In this document: piece after piece, positions 34,570 through 43,233 of the stretch
How positions within the stretch are numbered: the stretch's first letter is position 1
Layout of the letters: the number at the start of each line of letters is the position of its first letter
DNA from: Kribbella amoyensis
Lineage (GTDB): Bacteria > Actinomycetota > Actinomycetes > Propionibacteriales > Kribbellaceae
Length of the DNA: 64,000 nt
Direction of reading: 5' to 3'
Assembly (NCBI RefSeq): GCF_007828865.1
Contig: NZ_VIVK01000001.1
Coordinates: forward strand, 6,138,001 to 6,202,000
Position numbers and translations under genes: made by a program
Notes under the pieces: generated by a model
What the model was told of the DNA's origin: nothing
What the model saw: only the letters and a program-made list of their open reading frames with translations
Databases searched by the model: none

Positions 34570-35247
34570 ATGCGGGTGCTGATAGTCGAGGACGAGGTCC
34601 CCTTGGCCGAGACGATCCGGCACGGCCTCGCCGAGGACGGCTTCGTGGTCGAGGTCGCCCACACCGGCGAGGACGGTCTCTGGGCGGCGACCGAGCACCA
34701 GCACGACGTGATCGTGCTCGACATCATGTTGCCCAAGCTGAACGGCTACAAGGTCCTCGAACAGCTCCGCGCCCGCGGCGTCTGGACCCCGGTCCTGATG
34801 CTGACCGCGAAGGACGGTGACTACGACCAGACGGACGCCTTCGATCTCGGGGCGGACGACTACCTGACCAAGCCGTTCGGCTTCATCGTCCTGATCGCCC
34901 GGTTGCGGGCCCTGATCCGGCGCGGTGCGCCTGAACGGCCGGTGGTGATGGCGGCCGGCGATCTCGTCCTGGATCCGGTCCGGCGGCGGGTGGAGCGGGC
35001 GGGCCGGGAGATCACGGTGACGCGCCGCGAGTACGGTCTGCTCGCCTTCCTGATGCGGCACCGCGGCGAGACCGTGAGCAAGAGCGAGATCCTCGAGAAC
35101 GTCTGGGACTCGGCCTTCGAGGGCGACCCGAACGTGGTCGAGGTCTACATCCGGTACCTCCGCCTCAAGCTCGACATCCCCTTCCACCGCCACGCCATCG
35201 AGACCGTCCGCGGCCTGGGCTACCGCATCGACGCCGACGGCGGCTGA
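34570..35247 (+). CDS. OmpR/PhoB-family response regulator
   Basis: A 225-residue regulator. The receiver has LIVEDEVPL, phospho-Asp in VIVLDIMLPKLNG and Lys in TKPFGFIVL. The winged helix has TRREYGLLAFLM and IETVRGLGYRID. It follows the kinase at 33072 and probably forms one transcript with it. It is convergent with the ArsR-like gene, separated by only 2 bp. Confidence 0.94.
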   Translation: MRVLIVEDEVPLAETIRHGLAEDGFVVEVAHTGEDGLWAATEHQHDVIVLDIMLPKLNGYKVLEQLRARGVWTPVLMLTAKDGDYDQTDAFDLGADDYLTKPFGFIVLIARLRALIRRGAPERPVVMAAGDLVLDPVRRRVERAGREITVTRREYGLLAFLMRHRGETVSKSEILENVWDSAFEGDPNVVEVYIRYLRLKLDIPFHRHAIETVRGLGYRIDADGG

Positions 35248-35249
35248 CG

Positions 35250-36203
35250 TCACTCGCCGGCGTGTTGGAGCAGCTGGTCGGCGAGCGCGGTGCGGCGGTA
35301 GCGCACGGATCGGCCGGATCTGGCCGACTCCAGCAGGCCGACGTTCCTGAGTGCCCGGAGGTGTTGGTTGACGGCCGAGGTGGTGACGCCCAGGTCGAGC
35401 GCGAGTTCCGTCGAGCTGGCCGGCTCGGCCAGGCGGGCCAGCAGGCCGGCGCGGACGGTGCCGAGAACGGCGGCCAGGGCGTCCGGTGGTACCGCGGGGC
35501 GTCGCTCCCACAAGGTCGCCACCCCGCGGGCCGCGTACACGATCATCGGTGGGCCGGCGGGATCGACCGGGGCCGCGGTGTGCAGCGCGAAGAGGCTCGG
35601 CATCAGGGCCAGGCCGCGGCCGTCCGTCCGGACGTAACGGGCCGGCGCCTGCGGGATCGCGATCCTGATCACCGGCGGCTCGAAGGTGATCCGGTCCGAC
35701 AGTCCGGTGAGCATCGCCTGGAGACCTGCTGCCGAGCTGACCCGGCTCCGGTAGCTGATGTCGGCTTCGAGCAGCATCCGCATCCGGGGCCAGGACGGCT
35801 CGACCGCGACCGCCCAATATGCGTCCAGCGCCGTGGCCACGCGTCGGAGCAAGACGCCAGGCTCTTCGGAGAGCACGATCCCCGGCAGCCTCGCGAGGTC
35901 GGCGCGAACCTGCTCGGCCGGGGTCGCCGCCATCCGTGCCAGCTCGTCGGCGAAGGTCACGGTCGGGTCCGGTGGTACCGGGGTCAGGAAGTCCGGGGAC
36001 CAGCCGCGCCGGGTCAGCAGTGACAGCAGCAGGGCCAGGTCCGGGAGGTCGCCGAGGTCGGGCAGGGTCCGCAACCACGCGCGGTGCAACGGGTACCTCG
36101 CTGGGTTCTGGACCGCGCGCAGGCTCAGTACCGTCTCGTTCAACGGCGAGATCGCGAACCGGGTCGCGGTCAGGTCACCGTGGGCCAGCTCGTACTCGAT
36201 CAC
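35250..36203 (-). CDS. ArsR-like winged-helix regulator with N-terminal DUF5937 domain
   Basis: A 317-residue protein. Residues about 1-230 match the actinobacterial domain often annotated DUF5937 (start IEYELAHGDLTATRFAISPL). Residues about 240-312 are a winged helix of the ArsR type (ASSTELALDLGVTTSAVNQHLRAL, then LLESARSGRSVRYRRT). The DNA-binding domain at the C-terminus with a large N-terminal ligand or partner domain is the standard order in this group. The effector is unknown. The MFS exporter at 37205 is a possible target (inference). It lies 3 bp after the metallophosphoesterase stop. Confidence 0.85.
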   Translation of the reverse strand: MIEYELAHGDLTATRFAISPLNETVLSLRAVQNPARYPLHRAWLRTLPDLGDLPDLALLLSLLTRRGWSPDFLTPVPPDPTVTFADELARMAATPAEQVRADLARLPGIVLSEEPGVLLRRVATALDAYWAVAVEPSWPRMRMLLEADISYRSRVSSAAGLQAMLTGLSDRITFEPPVIRIAIPQAPARYVRTDGRGLALMPSLFALHTAAPVDPAGPPMIVYAARGVATLWERRPAVPPDALAAVLGTVRAGLLARLAEPASSTELALDLGVTTSAVNQHLRALRNVGLLESARSGRSVRYRRTALADQLLQHAGE

Positions 36204-36206
36204 CGC

Positions 36207-37031
36207 TCACCGCCGATCGCGCCCTGTCCTGATGGTTGCCAGCAGCAACTCCCCGCCCTCGAAGACGCCGCCGTCGATGGCCGTGGCCCGTCCAGCAGCG
36301 TACTCGAACGGCGCCACGGCGGCCCGTCCTCGCAACCCGAAGTGCTTCCCGAGGGTGCTGTGGCCGTGGACCAGACGTCGCGCACCGTACGCCGCCAGCA
36401 CGCGATCCAACCGCCGAGCCGTTGGATCGCGGAAGGCGCCCCGTGACCCGAGGACCTCGCACAGCGTCACCCAGTCGTCGACCTGCGTCGAGGCCAGCAG
36501 TTCCGCCGTCCGGGTGTTGACGGCGGACACCGTCGCCCCGAGCTCCAGGTAGTGGTCCGTGTCGGAATGAAGGAGCAGCAGGTCCCCGTCCACAGCAACG
36601 GCCGGCAGGTCCGACAACCACCGGAGGTGTTCCTCACGGAGTCCGTTCAGATCCGCCGGCCGGCCGCCGAACGCCTGCCAACCACTGAGCCAGTCCGGGT
36701 ACGGAGCGAGTGCCGGAACCGGGAGGTCGCCGAAGTGATACGCGGCGAGGAGCTGCACCTCGTGATTCCCGAGCAGCGCGCCGACCCGGCCACCGGCGGC
36801 CGCCGCCTCGGCCTGAAGCGCCCGGACGCGGTCGACCACGGCGAGCCCGTCCGGTCCCCGATCGACGTAGTCGCCGAGGAACCACAAGGTCGCGTCCCCG
36901 CCGGTCCAGGACCCCGGGCCGTTGACCAGCCCCGCCCTCGCCAAGACGGCCTCGAGCCGATCCAGGTGGCCATGGACGTCCGACAGAGCGAACGTTCGAC
37001 CAGGTCCCGACCGCGCACCAGAACCGCTCAC
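36207..37031 (-). CDS. Metallophosphoesterase (PrpE/ApaH-like)
   Basis: A 274-residue calcineurin-like phosphoesterase. The five blocks are visible: SDVHGH, FLGDYVDRGPDG, LLGNHE, a middle His (LLHSDTDHY) and VHGHSTLG. Such enzymes act as protein phosphatases or dinucleoside-polyphosphate hydrolases. GTG 37031 is chosen because GGAGG lies 9 nt upstream; an in-frame GTG three codons earlier is too close to that site. It is divergent from the MFS gene. Confidence 0.88.
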   Translation of the reverse strand: MSGSGARSGPGRTFALSDVHGHLDRLEAVLARAGLVNGPGSWTGGDATLWFLGDYVDRGPDGLAVVDRVRALQAEAAAAGGRVGALLGNHEVQLLAAYHFGDLPVPALAPYPDWLSGWQAFGGRPADLNGLREEHLRWLSDLPAVAVDGDLLLLHSDTDHYLELGATVSAVNTRTAELLASTQVDDWVTLCEVLGSRGAFRDPTARRLDRVLAAYGARRLVHGHSTLGKHFGLRGRAAVAPFEYAAGRATAIDGGVFEGGELLLATIRTGRDRR

Positions 37032-37204
37032 AACTCTCACCCTCCGTGTCCGACACCAGGGATCCAGCCTGCTGCCGATCCCGCCGGACCGTTACTGATG
37101 TAGCCCTCGCCTTCATCCGCGGTCGGGCCAGGATTCTGCTGCCAGGGCAGGGATTCGCGCGTAGTGTCAGCAGCGATGTGTTCCGTGCTCAGGGGGAGCA
37201 GAAG

Positions 37205-38803
37205 ATGAGCCAACCGACGACCCAGCCCGAGTACCCCGACACGATCGACGCCGCGGTCCTGAAGATCGCCGGCGTCGTGGTGCTCGGCGCCGTCATGTCG
37301 ATCCTCGACATCACCGTGGTCAACGTCGCGCTGCCGACGTTCCAGGTCGAGTTCGGATCGCCCGAGAATCCGGTCTCGTACTCGCATGTCGCCTGGACGG
37401 TCACCGCGTACACGCTGGCGCTGGCGACCGTGATCCCGCTGACCGGGTGGGCAGCCGACCGGTTCGGGACCAAGCGGCTGTACATGATGGCGATCTTCCT
37501 CTTCACGGCCGGCTCCGCGCTGTGCGCGACCGCACAGAGCATCGACATGCTGATCGCGTTCCGGGTCCTGCAGGGCCTCGGCGGCGGCATGCTGATGCCG
37601 TTGGGGATGACGATCATGACCCGGGCCGCGGGACCGCACCGGATGGGGCGGCTGATGGCCATCCTCGGGGTGCCGATGCTGCTCGGCCCGATCCTGGGAC
37701 CGATCCTGGGCGGCTGGCTGATCCAGGTCGCCAGCTGGCACTGGATCTTCCTCATCAACGTGCCGCTCGGCGTGGTCGCGCTGGTGTACGCCTGGTTCGC
37801 GCTGGCCAAGGACACCCCGCACCGCTCCGAGTCGCTCGACGTCGTCGGCGTCGCGCTGATGTCGCCCGGTCTCGCGTTGTTCCTGTTCGGAGTGTCGTCG
37901 CTGCCCGCCGAGAACGGGGACTTCGGCGCGCCCCGGGTGTGGGCCTCGATGCTGGTCGGGCTGCTGCTGATGGGGGCGTTCGTCTGGCACTCGTTCCGGC
38001 CGGAGCACCCGCTGCTCGATCTCCGGCTGTTCCGCAACCGCAACCTGACCGTCTCGATCATCACGATGTTCCTGTTCGCCGCGGCGTTCTTCGGCGGACT
38101 CCTCCTGGTCCCGACGTACTTCCAGCAGGTCCGCGGCGAGTCCACCCTGCAGGCGGGTCTGCTGGTGGCTCCGCAGGGACTCGGTGCCATGGTGACGATG
38201 CCGATCGCCGGCCGCCTCGTGGACAAGGTGCCGGTGGGGCGGATCGTGCCGGTCGGGCTCGCGCTGATCGTCATCGGCATGTTCGGCCTGACCCAGCTCA
38301 CGGCGACCACGCCGTACCCGCTGATCATCGGCATGCTGATCGTGATGGGCTTCGGGATGGGCGCCACGATGATGCCGCTGTTCACCTCGGCGCTGAAGAC
38401 GCTCGCCGGTCCGCAGGTCGCCCGCGGGTCCACGTTGCTCAACATCACCCAGCAGATCGCCTCGTCCTGCGGCGTGGCGACCATGTCGGTGATCCTGACC
38501 AACCAGCTGAACAACTCGCCGATCATCCCCGGTACGGAGAACATCCCCGGGCTCGACGGAGGCCTGCACGAGACCCAGGCGGCCATCCTGGCGAACACTC
38601 GCCCGGAGAGCCTCATCCCGCTGCACCTCGACCCCGTTGCGATCGCCCGCGGCCTGGTCGAGGCCGCCGAGGCGTTCGCGAACACCTTCTGGGTCGCCTG
38701 GATCCTGGTCATCCTCACGCTGATCCCGGCCCTGATGCTCCCCCGCAAACGCGAGGTCTCCCACCTCCTCGACGACAAGGCCCCACCGGCGGTGGTCGAC
38801 TGA
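37205..38803 (+). CDS. MFS multidrug exporter (DHA2, 14-helix type)
   Basis: A 532-residue proton antiporter. It shows the DHA2 signatures: LDITVVNVALPT in helix 1, WAADRFGTKR (motif A) and ILGPILGGWLI (motif C). Hydrophobicity supports 14 helices. ATG 37205 has GGGGGAG about 6 nt upstream. It is divergent from the metallophosphoesterase. The substrate cannot be predicted. An inverted repeat overlaps its stop codon. Confidence 0.93.
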   Translation: MSQPTTQPEYPDTIDAAVLKIAGVVVLGAVMSILDITVVNVALPTFQVEFGSPENPVSYSHVAWTVTAYTLALATVIPLTGWAADRFGTKRLYMMAIFLFTAGSALCATAQSIDMLIAFRVLQGLGGGMLMPLGMTIMTRAAGPHRMGRLMAILGVPMLLGPILGPILGGWLIQVASWHWIFLINVPLGVVALVYAWFALAKDTPHRSESLDVVGVALMSPGLALFLFGVSSLPAENGDFGAPRVWASMLVGLLLMGAFVWHSFRPEHPLLDLRLFRNRNLTVSIITMFLFAAAFFGGLLLVPTYFQQVRGESTLQAGLLVAPQGLGAMVTMPIAGRLVDKVPVGRIVPVGLALIVIGMFGLTQLTATTPYPLIIGMLIVMGFGMGATMMPLFTSALKTLAGPQVARGSTLLNITQQIASSCGVATMSVILTNQLNNSPIIPGTENIPGLDGGLHETQAAILANTRPESLIPLHLDPVAIARGLVEAAEAFANTFWVAWILVILTLIPALMLPRKREVSHLLDDKAPPAVVD

Positions 38804-38808
38804 CCACC
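38791..38808 (+). terminator. Short hairpin over the MFS stop codon
   Basis: GGTGGTC (38791-38797) and GACCACC (38802-38808) form a perfect 7-bp stem with a GACT loop, at the junction of convergent genes. There is no T-tract, so it may be a weak actinobacterial terminator or chance. Confidence 0.3.
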
Positions 38809-38832
38809 ACCGGCGGCCTATCCCCGGGCTTG

Positions 38833-40809
38833 TCAGTGCTTCGTGACAGCGTTCATGGGCAGGTACGCCGTGAGACCCGAGTTGCTGCCGACGCCGCCGA
38901 CCCGCATCAGCCAGAGCTCGGCGTTGGACAGGGCGCGGTCGTAGATCCGGAACTCGTCCATCTCGCCGTGGAATCGGTTCGCCCCGTCGAGCCGCTGGCC
39001 GACAGTGATCGGCGTGGGATCGCTCGACGTAACAGGCCCCGCAGCGCCGGCGGCGGACCCGGCCGTGGCACCGTCGACGAGCAGAGTGACCGTGCCGCCC
39101 TGCCTGCGCAGCACCACGTGATGCCACTTGCCGTCGGCGTGCGCCCCGGACGAGGTGACCGTCGCCGAGCCCGACGAGGTGGTGACGGTGCCCCGGAGAC
39201 GGTTGCTGCCGGGTTCGGCGCGCAGCCAGACCTGCGGGGCGCCGTTCATCCCGTACGCCCAGAAGATCGCCTGGTCACGGCTGGTGTCGTCGTACCTCAT
39301 CCAGGTCGACACGGTGAAGTCGCCCGCACCGATCGCCGGCGTGGATCGGTACGGCAACTGGACCCGGCCCCGCTGTCCGTCGAAGCTGAGTCCACCACCG
39401 AAGCGGCCCTTGGTCGCCGTGACGCCGTCGAAGGCCAGCGCGGACCGACCGCGGAGATCGGGGGTCCGGCCTGGGGTGTTCAGGTCCCGGGCAGTCAAGC
39501 GGACGAACGCGATCTCCGAGCGGTAGTCGGTGGTCCCGCGTTCGTAGAGCATCCCGAGCCCACCACCTGGTAGCTCCACCAGGTCGGAGTACCCGCCGTA
39601 GCAGGCGCACTCCTCCACCGAGGCGGCCCGGTCGTTGGACCCCCAGACCTGGGTGCCCTCGTCGGTCGAGTCGGCCGGGGTGTCGACCGACTGCCAGGTC
39701 GTCCCCTCGTCGAAAGACGATCGCAGTGTCGGCCGGATCCGCGGCTCCACGTTCACCGACGGCGCCAGGGTGATCAGCTGGTTGTACGCGTCCCCTTCGT
39801 CGGTGGCCCGCAGGCGCAGCGCCGACGACTGGATGGTCGGCACCTCGAATCCCGGCCGCAGCTTGAAGTCACTGTGGTAGGTCGCGCCGCCGTCCTTGCT
39901 GATCGCGACCGCGCGATGCGGCCGGACGTCCGGATCGGCCTCCTGCTCGGGGGTCCCGCCGCCGAAGTTCTGCCGGCCCCACACGTACACGTCGCCGTTG
40001 GCCAGTTCCACCAGGCTCAGCTCCTGCGGCACCAGCTGCCGGTCGGCCGGGTACTCCACCTGGGCGCCGCGCTGCCAACTGGCGCCCGCGTCGTCGCTGT
40101 ACACGAGCATCGCCCCGTACCGGCCACCCGCGTCGTAGTTGACCCCGGCAATGATCCGGCCGACGTGCGCGCCGCGCGTCAGCTGGATGGCGTGCACCGG
40201 CCCGGTCGCGTAGTGACCCCAGGCCGGATCGTCCAACGCGGTCAGGGTGTTCGGCCGGGTCCAGGTCACCCCGTTGTCGTCGCTGTGCACCACGTACGGG
40301 GTCCGCGGTGCGGTCCGGTGGTTCGAGCCGGGGGTTTCCGGGTTCACCGGATTGTGCGTACCCAGCACCACGATCCGCCCGTCCGGCGCGTCCGTGACCG
40401 GTGCCCCCGGCAACTTCCGGTACACGACCGGGCCGGGGTTGCCCCGGGTCGCGGGCGCCTGCGGATCATCGGGTTCGCCGCGGACCACGGTCTGTGGCGG
40501 CAGCCATTCGGTCGCGCCGGCCGGGAGCCGGCGAACCACGGTCTCGATGTTGGACTTGTCGGCGCAGGTGTGGAACCGGTGCTCGGCGAAGGCCAGCAGC
40601 GACCCGTCCGCCGCCCGGACCAGCGCCGGGATCCGGTAACACCCGGACGGCACGTTCGGACTCGAGTACAGCACGGTCGTCTGGTCGGGGAACGGGTCCA
40701 CCGTCGCGGTGTCGGCGAGCGCGGGCGCGCTCTGCACCGGTACGAGCATCGCGCTCACCAGGGCTACGGCCAGCACCGCGCGATGGCGGGTCGAACGATG
40801 AGTGGTCAC
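38833..40809 (-). CDS. Secreted sialidase (GH33-like) with C-terminal LamG domain
   Basis: A 658-residue secreted enzyme. GTG 40809 starts a signal peptide (RHRAVLAVALVSAMLVPVQS, cut near SAPALA). The six-bladed propeller (about 45-440) has the YRIP form of the sialidase F/YRIP motif (GCYRIPALVRAADGSLLAF) and four Asp boxes (SDDNGVTW, SDDAGASW, SKDGGATY, SFDEGTTW). A LamG/concanavalin-like domain follows (about 460-650, FTVSTWMRYDD, WHHVVLRRQGG). It releases terminal sialic acids from glycans (family knowledge). It is the last gene of the transporter/aldolase/sulfatase operon and a close paralogue of 61389-63455. Confidence 0.93.
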   Translation of the reverse strand: MTTHRSTRHRAVLAVALVSAMLVPVQSAPALADTATVDPFPDQTTVLYSSPNVPSGCYRIPALVRAADGSLLAFAEHRFHTCADKSNIETVVRRLPAGATEWLPPQTVVRGEPDDPQAPATRGNPGPVVYRKLPGAPVTDAPDGRIVVLGTHNPVNPETPGSNHRTAPRTPYVVHSDDNGVTWTRPNTLTALDDPAWGHYATGPVHAIQLTRGAHVGRIIAGVNYDAGGRYGAMLVYSDDAGASWQRGAQVEYPADRQLVPQELSLVELANGDVYVWGRQNFGGGTPEQEADPDVRPHRAVAISKDGGATYHSDFKLRPGFEVPTIQSSALRLRATDEGDAYNQLITLAPSVNVEPRIRPTLRSSFDEGTTWQSVDTPADSTDEGTQVWGSNDRAASVEECACYGGYSDLVELPGGGLGMLYERGTTDYRSEIAFVRLTARDLNTPGRTPDLRGRSALAFDGVTATKGRFGGGLSFDGQRGRVQLPYRSTPAIGAGDFTVSTWMRYDDTSRDQAIFWAYGMNGAPQVWLRAEPGSNRLRGTVTTSSGSATVTSSGAHADGKWHHVVLRRQGGTVTLLVDGATAGSAAGAAGPVTSSDPTPITVGQRLDGANRFHGEMDEFRIYDRALSNAELWLMRVGGVGSNSGLTAYLPMNAVTKH

Positions 40810-40843
40810 GGGCGGTCGGTCCTCTCCTCGACGGGCGGGGGAA

Positions 40844-42289
40844 CTACGAGTGCCTGGCCACGGACTCGGCGAACTGGTCGTGCCGAGCCGCGCCGCCGCC
40901 GTTGCCCTCGCGGGACTGTGGGGCGGCAGGATCGAGATAGGTAGGCGGAGTCGCTTCGTACAGAGCCCAGTGCGCCGCGGCTGCACGGATTCGCTGCAGC
41001 ACGTCCGCGTGCGCCGGATCGCCGGCGAGATTCGTGAGCTCGTACGGATCGGCGCCCAGGTCGAAGAGGGCCTGCCCCGCGACGTCCGACCACAGCAGCT
41101 TGTACCGGTCGGTGCGAGCCATCCCCGCACTGCCGTGCCGTCGGTCCTCGGCGAACACGTACTCGTGCCCGGCTGCCGGCTCACCCAGGTCCACACCCGG
41201 CAGCGGTGTCGCCGGCTCCAGCTCACACGCGGACAAGACGGTCGGTGCGATGTCGATCAGCGAGACCAGGGCGTCCGAGGTCTCACCTGCTCGTCCCTGC
41301 CCGGGGAACTTGATCAGGAACGGCACCTTCACCACCGGGTCGTACATCGGCCCGTCCTTCAGCAACAGGTGATGGAAGCCGAGGTACTCGCCGTGGTCGG
41401 ACGTGAAGACGATGAGCGTGTCGTCGTAAAGCCGCCGCTCCCGCAGCAGATCGAGCAGGCTGCCGATCTCCTCGTCCAGGTGGGCGATCGTGGCGTAGTA
41501 ATGGGCCATCACCTGCCGCAACCTCGGCAGGTCCAGCGGCTCGTAGTCGAAGTACTCCCGCTGGTGCGGCAGGTCGGCGGCAGGAATCGAGTCTGTCCAC
41601 CCGGGCAACGGCGTCAGCGCCTCCGGGTCGTACGTGTCGTCCCAGCCGGCCGGTGGATCGAAGGGGTGGTGCGGCTTGATGAACGACACGTGCAGCAACT
41701 GGCCGCCCTCGTCGGACCAGGACTCGAGCACCTTCCGGGCCTGCTCGCCGATCCAGGTGGTCGAGTGCCACTCCACCGGCAGGTTCGACCGGCCCGCGCC
41801 GTAGCTGTCCCAGTAGGTCAGCGGAGCCTTCGCCCGGAACTCCTGCTCCTGGTCGAGCAGATCGGTCACCGGCGCCAGCCCGGCGGCCGCGAGGTCACGG
41901 TGGTAGTCGTCGTCGTACCGGCCGGGCCCGTGCTGCTCGGCCAGCATCAGGTGGTCGTACCCGACGTCGAGGTAGGTCGGCGTGAAGTGCATCTTGCCGA
42001 CCGCGGCCGTCCGGTACCCGGCCGCGCGCAACGCCCTCGGAAAGGTCTCGATCCCGGGAGCGAGCGTGCAGTGGTTCGACCAGCCACCGTGCTGGCGAAC
42101 GTGCAGCCCGGACAGCAACGAGTACCGGGACGGGGTACAGACCGGGAACGGCGCGTAGGCGTTCCGGTAGTGCACGCCGTCGCGCGCGAGCTGGTCCAGG
42201 TGCGGGGTCCGGACGTCGGGGTTCCCGGCCAGGCCGAGACAGTCCGCGCGGAACTGGTCGGCCTGGATGACCAGGACGTTGGTGGCCAT
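40844..42289 (-). CDS. Sulfatase (type I, formylglycine-dependent)
   Basis: A 481-residue arylsulfatase-family enzyme. The signature CTPSRYSLLSG places the formylglycine-forming Cys at residue 51. Metal ligands are seen in IQADQFRADCLG near the start and in FTSDHGEYLG near residue 305. No signal peptide is visible, so it probably acts on sulfated sugars after import. ATG 42289 overlaps the aldolase stop by 1 nt (TGATG). The context suggests desulfation of a sulfated sialoglycan product; the anaerobic or FGE-type maturase is not in the window. Confidence 0.92.
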   Translation of the reverse strand: MATNVLVIQADQFRADCLGLAGNPDVRTPHLDQLARDGVHYRNAYAPFPVCTPSRYSLLSGLHVRQHGGWSNHCTLAPGIETFPRALRAAGYRTAAVGKMHFTPTYLDVGYDHLMLAEQHGPGRYDDDYHRDLAAAGLAPVTDLLDQEQEFRAKAPLTYWDSYGAGRSNLPVEWHSTTWIGEQARKVLESWSDEGGQLLHVSFIKPHHPFDPPAGWDDTYDPEALTPLPGWTDSIPAADLPHQREYFDYEPLDLPRLRQVMAHYYATIAHLDEEIGSLLDLLRERRLYDDTLIVFTSDHGEYLGFHHLLLKDGPMYDPVVKVPFLIKFPGQGRAGETSDALVSLIDIAPTVLSACELEPATPLPGVDLGEPAAGHEYVFAEDRRHGSAGMARTDRYKLLWSDVAGQALFDLGADPYELTNLAGDPAHADVLQRIRAAAAHWALYEATPPTYLDPAAPQSREGNGGGAARHDQFAESVARHS

Positions 42290-43221
42290 CAACGGTTCCG
42301 GTCGGTGAACCCGAGCTTCGTCACCTCGGCGTGCAACGCCGCCACCTGATCCGGACCGGGTGACACCAGCGGCGGCCGGCACGGTCCACAGTCGACCCCG
42401 GACAACGAGCCCAGCGCCTTGAACCCGGCCAGCTCCCCGCCGTACCGCCCGGCCACGTCGATGACCTGCTGGGCGAGCAACTGGGACTCCCGCGCCGCGG
42501 CCAGGTCACCTCGATCCACCTCGCCGAGCAACCGCTTGAACAGCGGACCCGCGAAGTTGTACACCGAGCCGATCGCGGCCCGCGCACCCCACTGCCGCGC
42601 GGCGAGCACCAACTTGGCGACCCCGACGAAGACCTCGTGCTCCTCGCCCGCGAGCTGGAGGCACCGTTGCAGGTCGACCATGTCGTTGTGGGCGAACTTG
42701 ACCCCGGCGAACGACGGGATCCGTTCCCGGCCGGCCAGCAGGACGTCGCTCGCCCGCACGCCGACACCGGTCATCCCGGGGATGTGGTAATACGTGAACG
42801 GCAGGCTGGGCGCGGCGTCCGCGATGGCGGCGCAGCTGTCGACCACCGCGTCGACCGTGTCCGGACGGTGGAAGTACGGCGGGACCGCGGAGATCGCCCG
42901 GACCCCGGCGGACTCGGCGTGCGCGGCCAGTTTGCGGGCCTCGGTGAGGCTGGCGTGCCCGACGTGGACGATGACGTCCAGCCGGTCCGCCGCCACCTCG
43001 CACCACCGGTCGACGAGCGCCATCCGCTCCTCGGTCGACAGCGACGCGCCCTCGCCGGCGGTCCCCCCGACGTACGCCGCCACCGATCCCCACGCGAGCA
43101 GGTCGTCGGCCTGCTTCGCGACGAGGTCGAGGTCGACCTCACCGGTGTCGGTGAAGGGGGTGAACACGGCGGTGAGCAGTGCCATGTCCGCCTCGTCGGC
43201 CGAATAACGCAACGCGGTCAT
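42289..43221 (-). CDS. nanA: N-acetylneuraminate lyase-like aldolase (DapA family)
   Basis: A 310-residue class I aldolase that should split N-acetylneuraminate into N-acetylmannosamine and pyruvate. It has the GGTAGEGASLS pyruvate-binding loop, the NAL-like Tyr motif FTYYHIPGMTGVG and the Schiff-base Lys in FAGVKFAHND. NanA enzymes have YYNIP at this site; the His here is a small change. Related 2-keto-3-deoxy-sugar aldolases share these motifs, but sialidase and importer neighbours favour NAL. It lies 12 bp after the binding-protein gene. No nanK or nanE follows in the window. Confidence 0.82.
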   Translation of the reverse strand: MTALRYSADEADMALLTAVFTPFTDTGEVDLDLVAKQADDLLAWGSVAAYVGGTAGEGASLSTEERMALVDRWCEVAADRLDVIVHVGHASLTEARKLAAHAESAGVRAISAVPPYFHRPDTVDAVVDSCAAIADAAPSLPFTYYHIPGMTGVGVRASDVLLAGRERIPSFAGVKFAHNDMVDLQRCLQLAGEEHEVFVGVAKLVLAARQWGARAAIGSVYNFAGPLFKRLLGEVDRGDLAAARESQLLAQQVIDVAGRYGGELAGFKALGSLSGVDCGPCRPPLVSPGPDQVAALHAEVTKLGFTDRNR

Positions 43222-43233
43222 ACAGTTCCTTTC

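Noticed and set aside
38791..38808. Idea that the MFS/sialidase junction holds a bidirectional terminator
   Set aside because: The stem is only 7 bp and partly coding, so I kept it as a weak hairpin and did not claim more.
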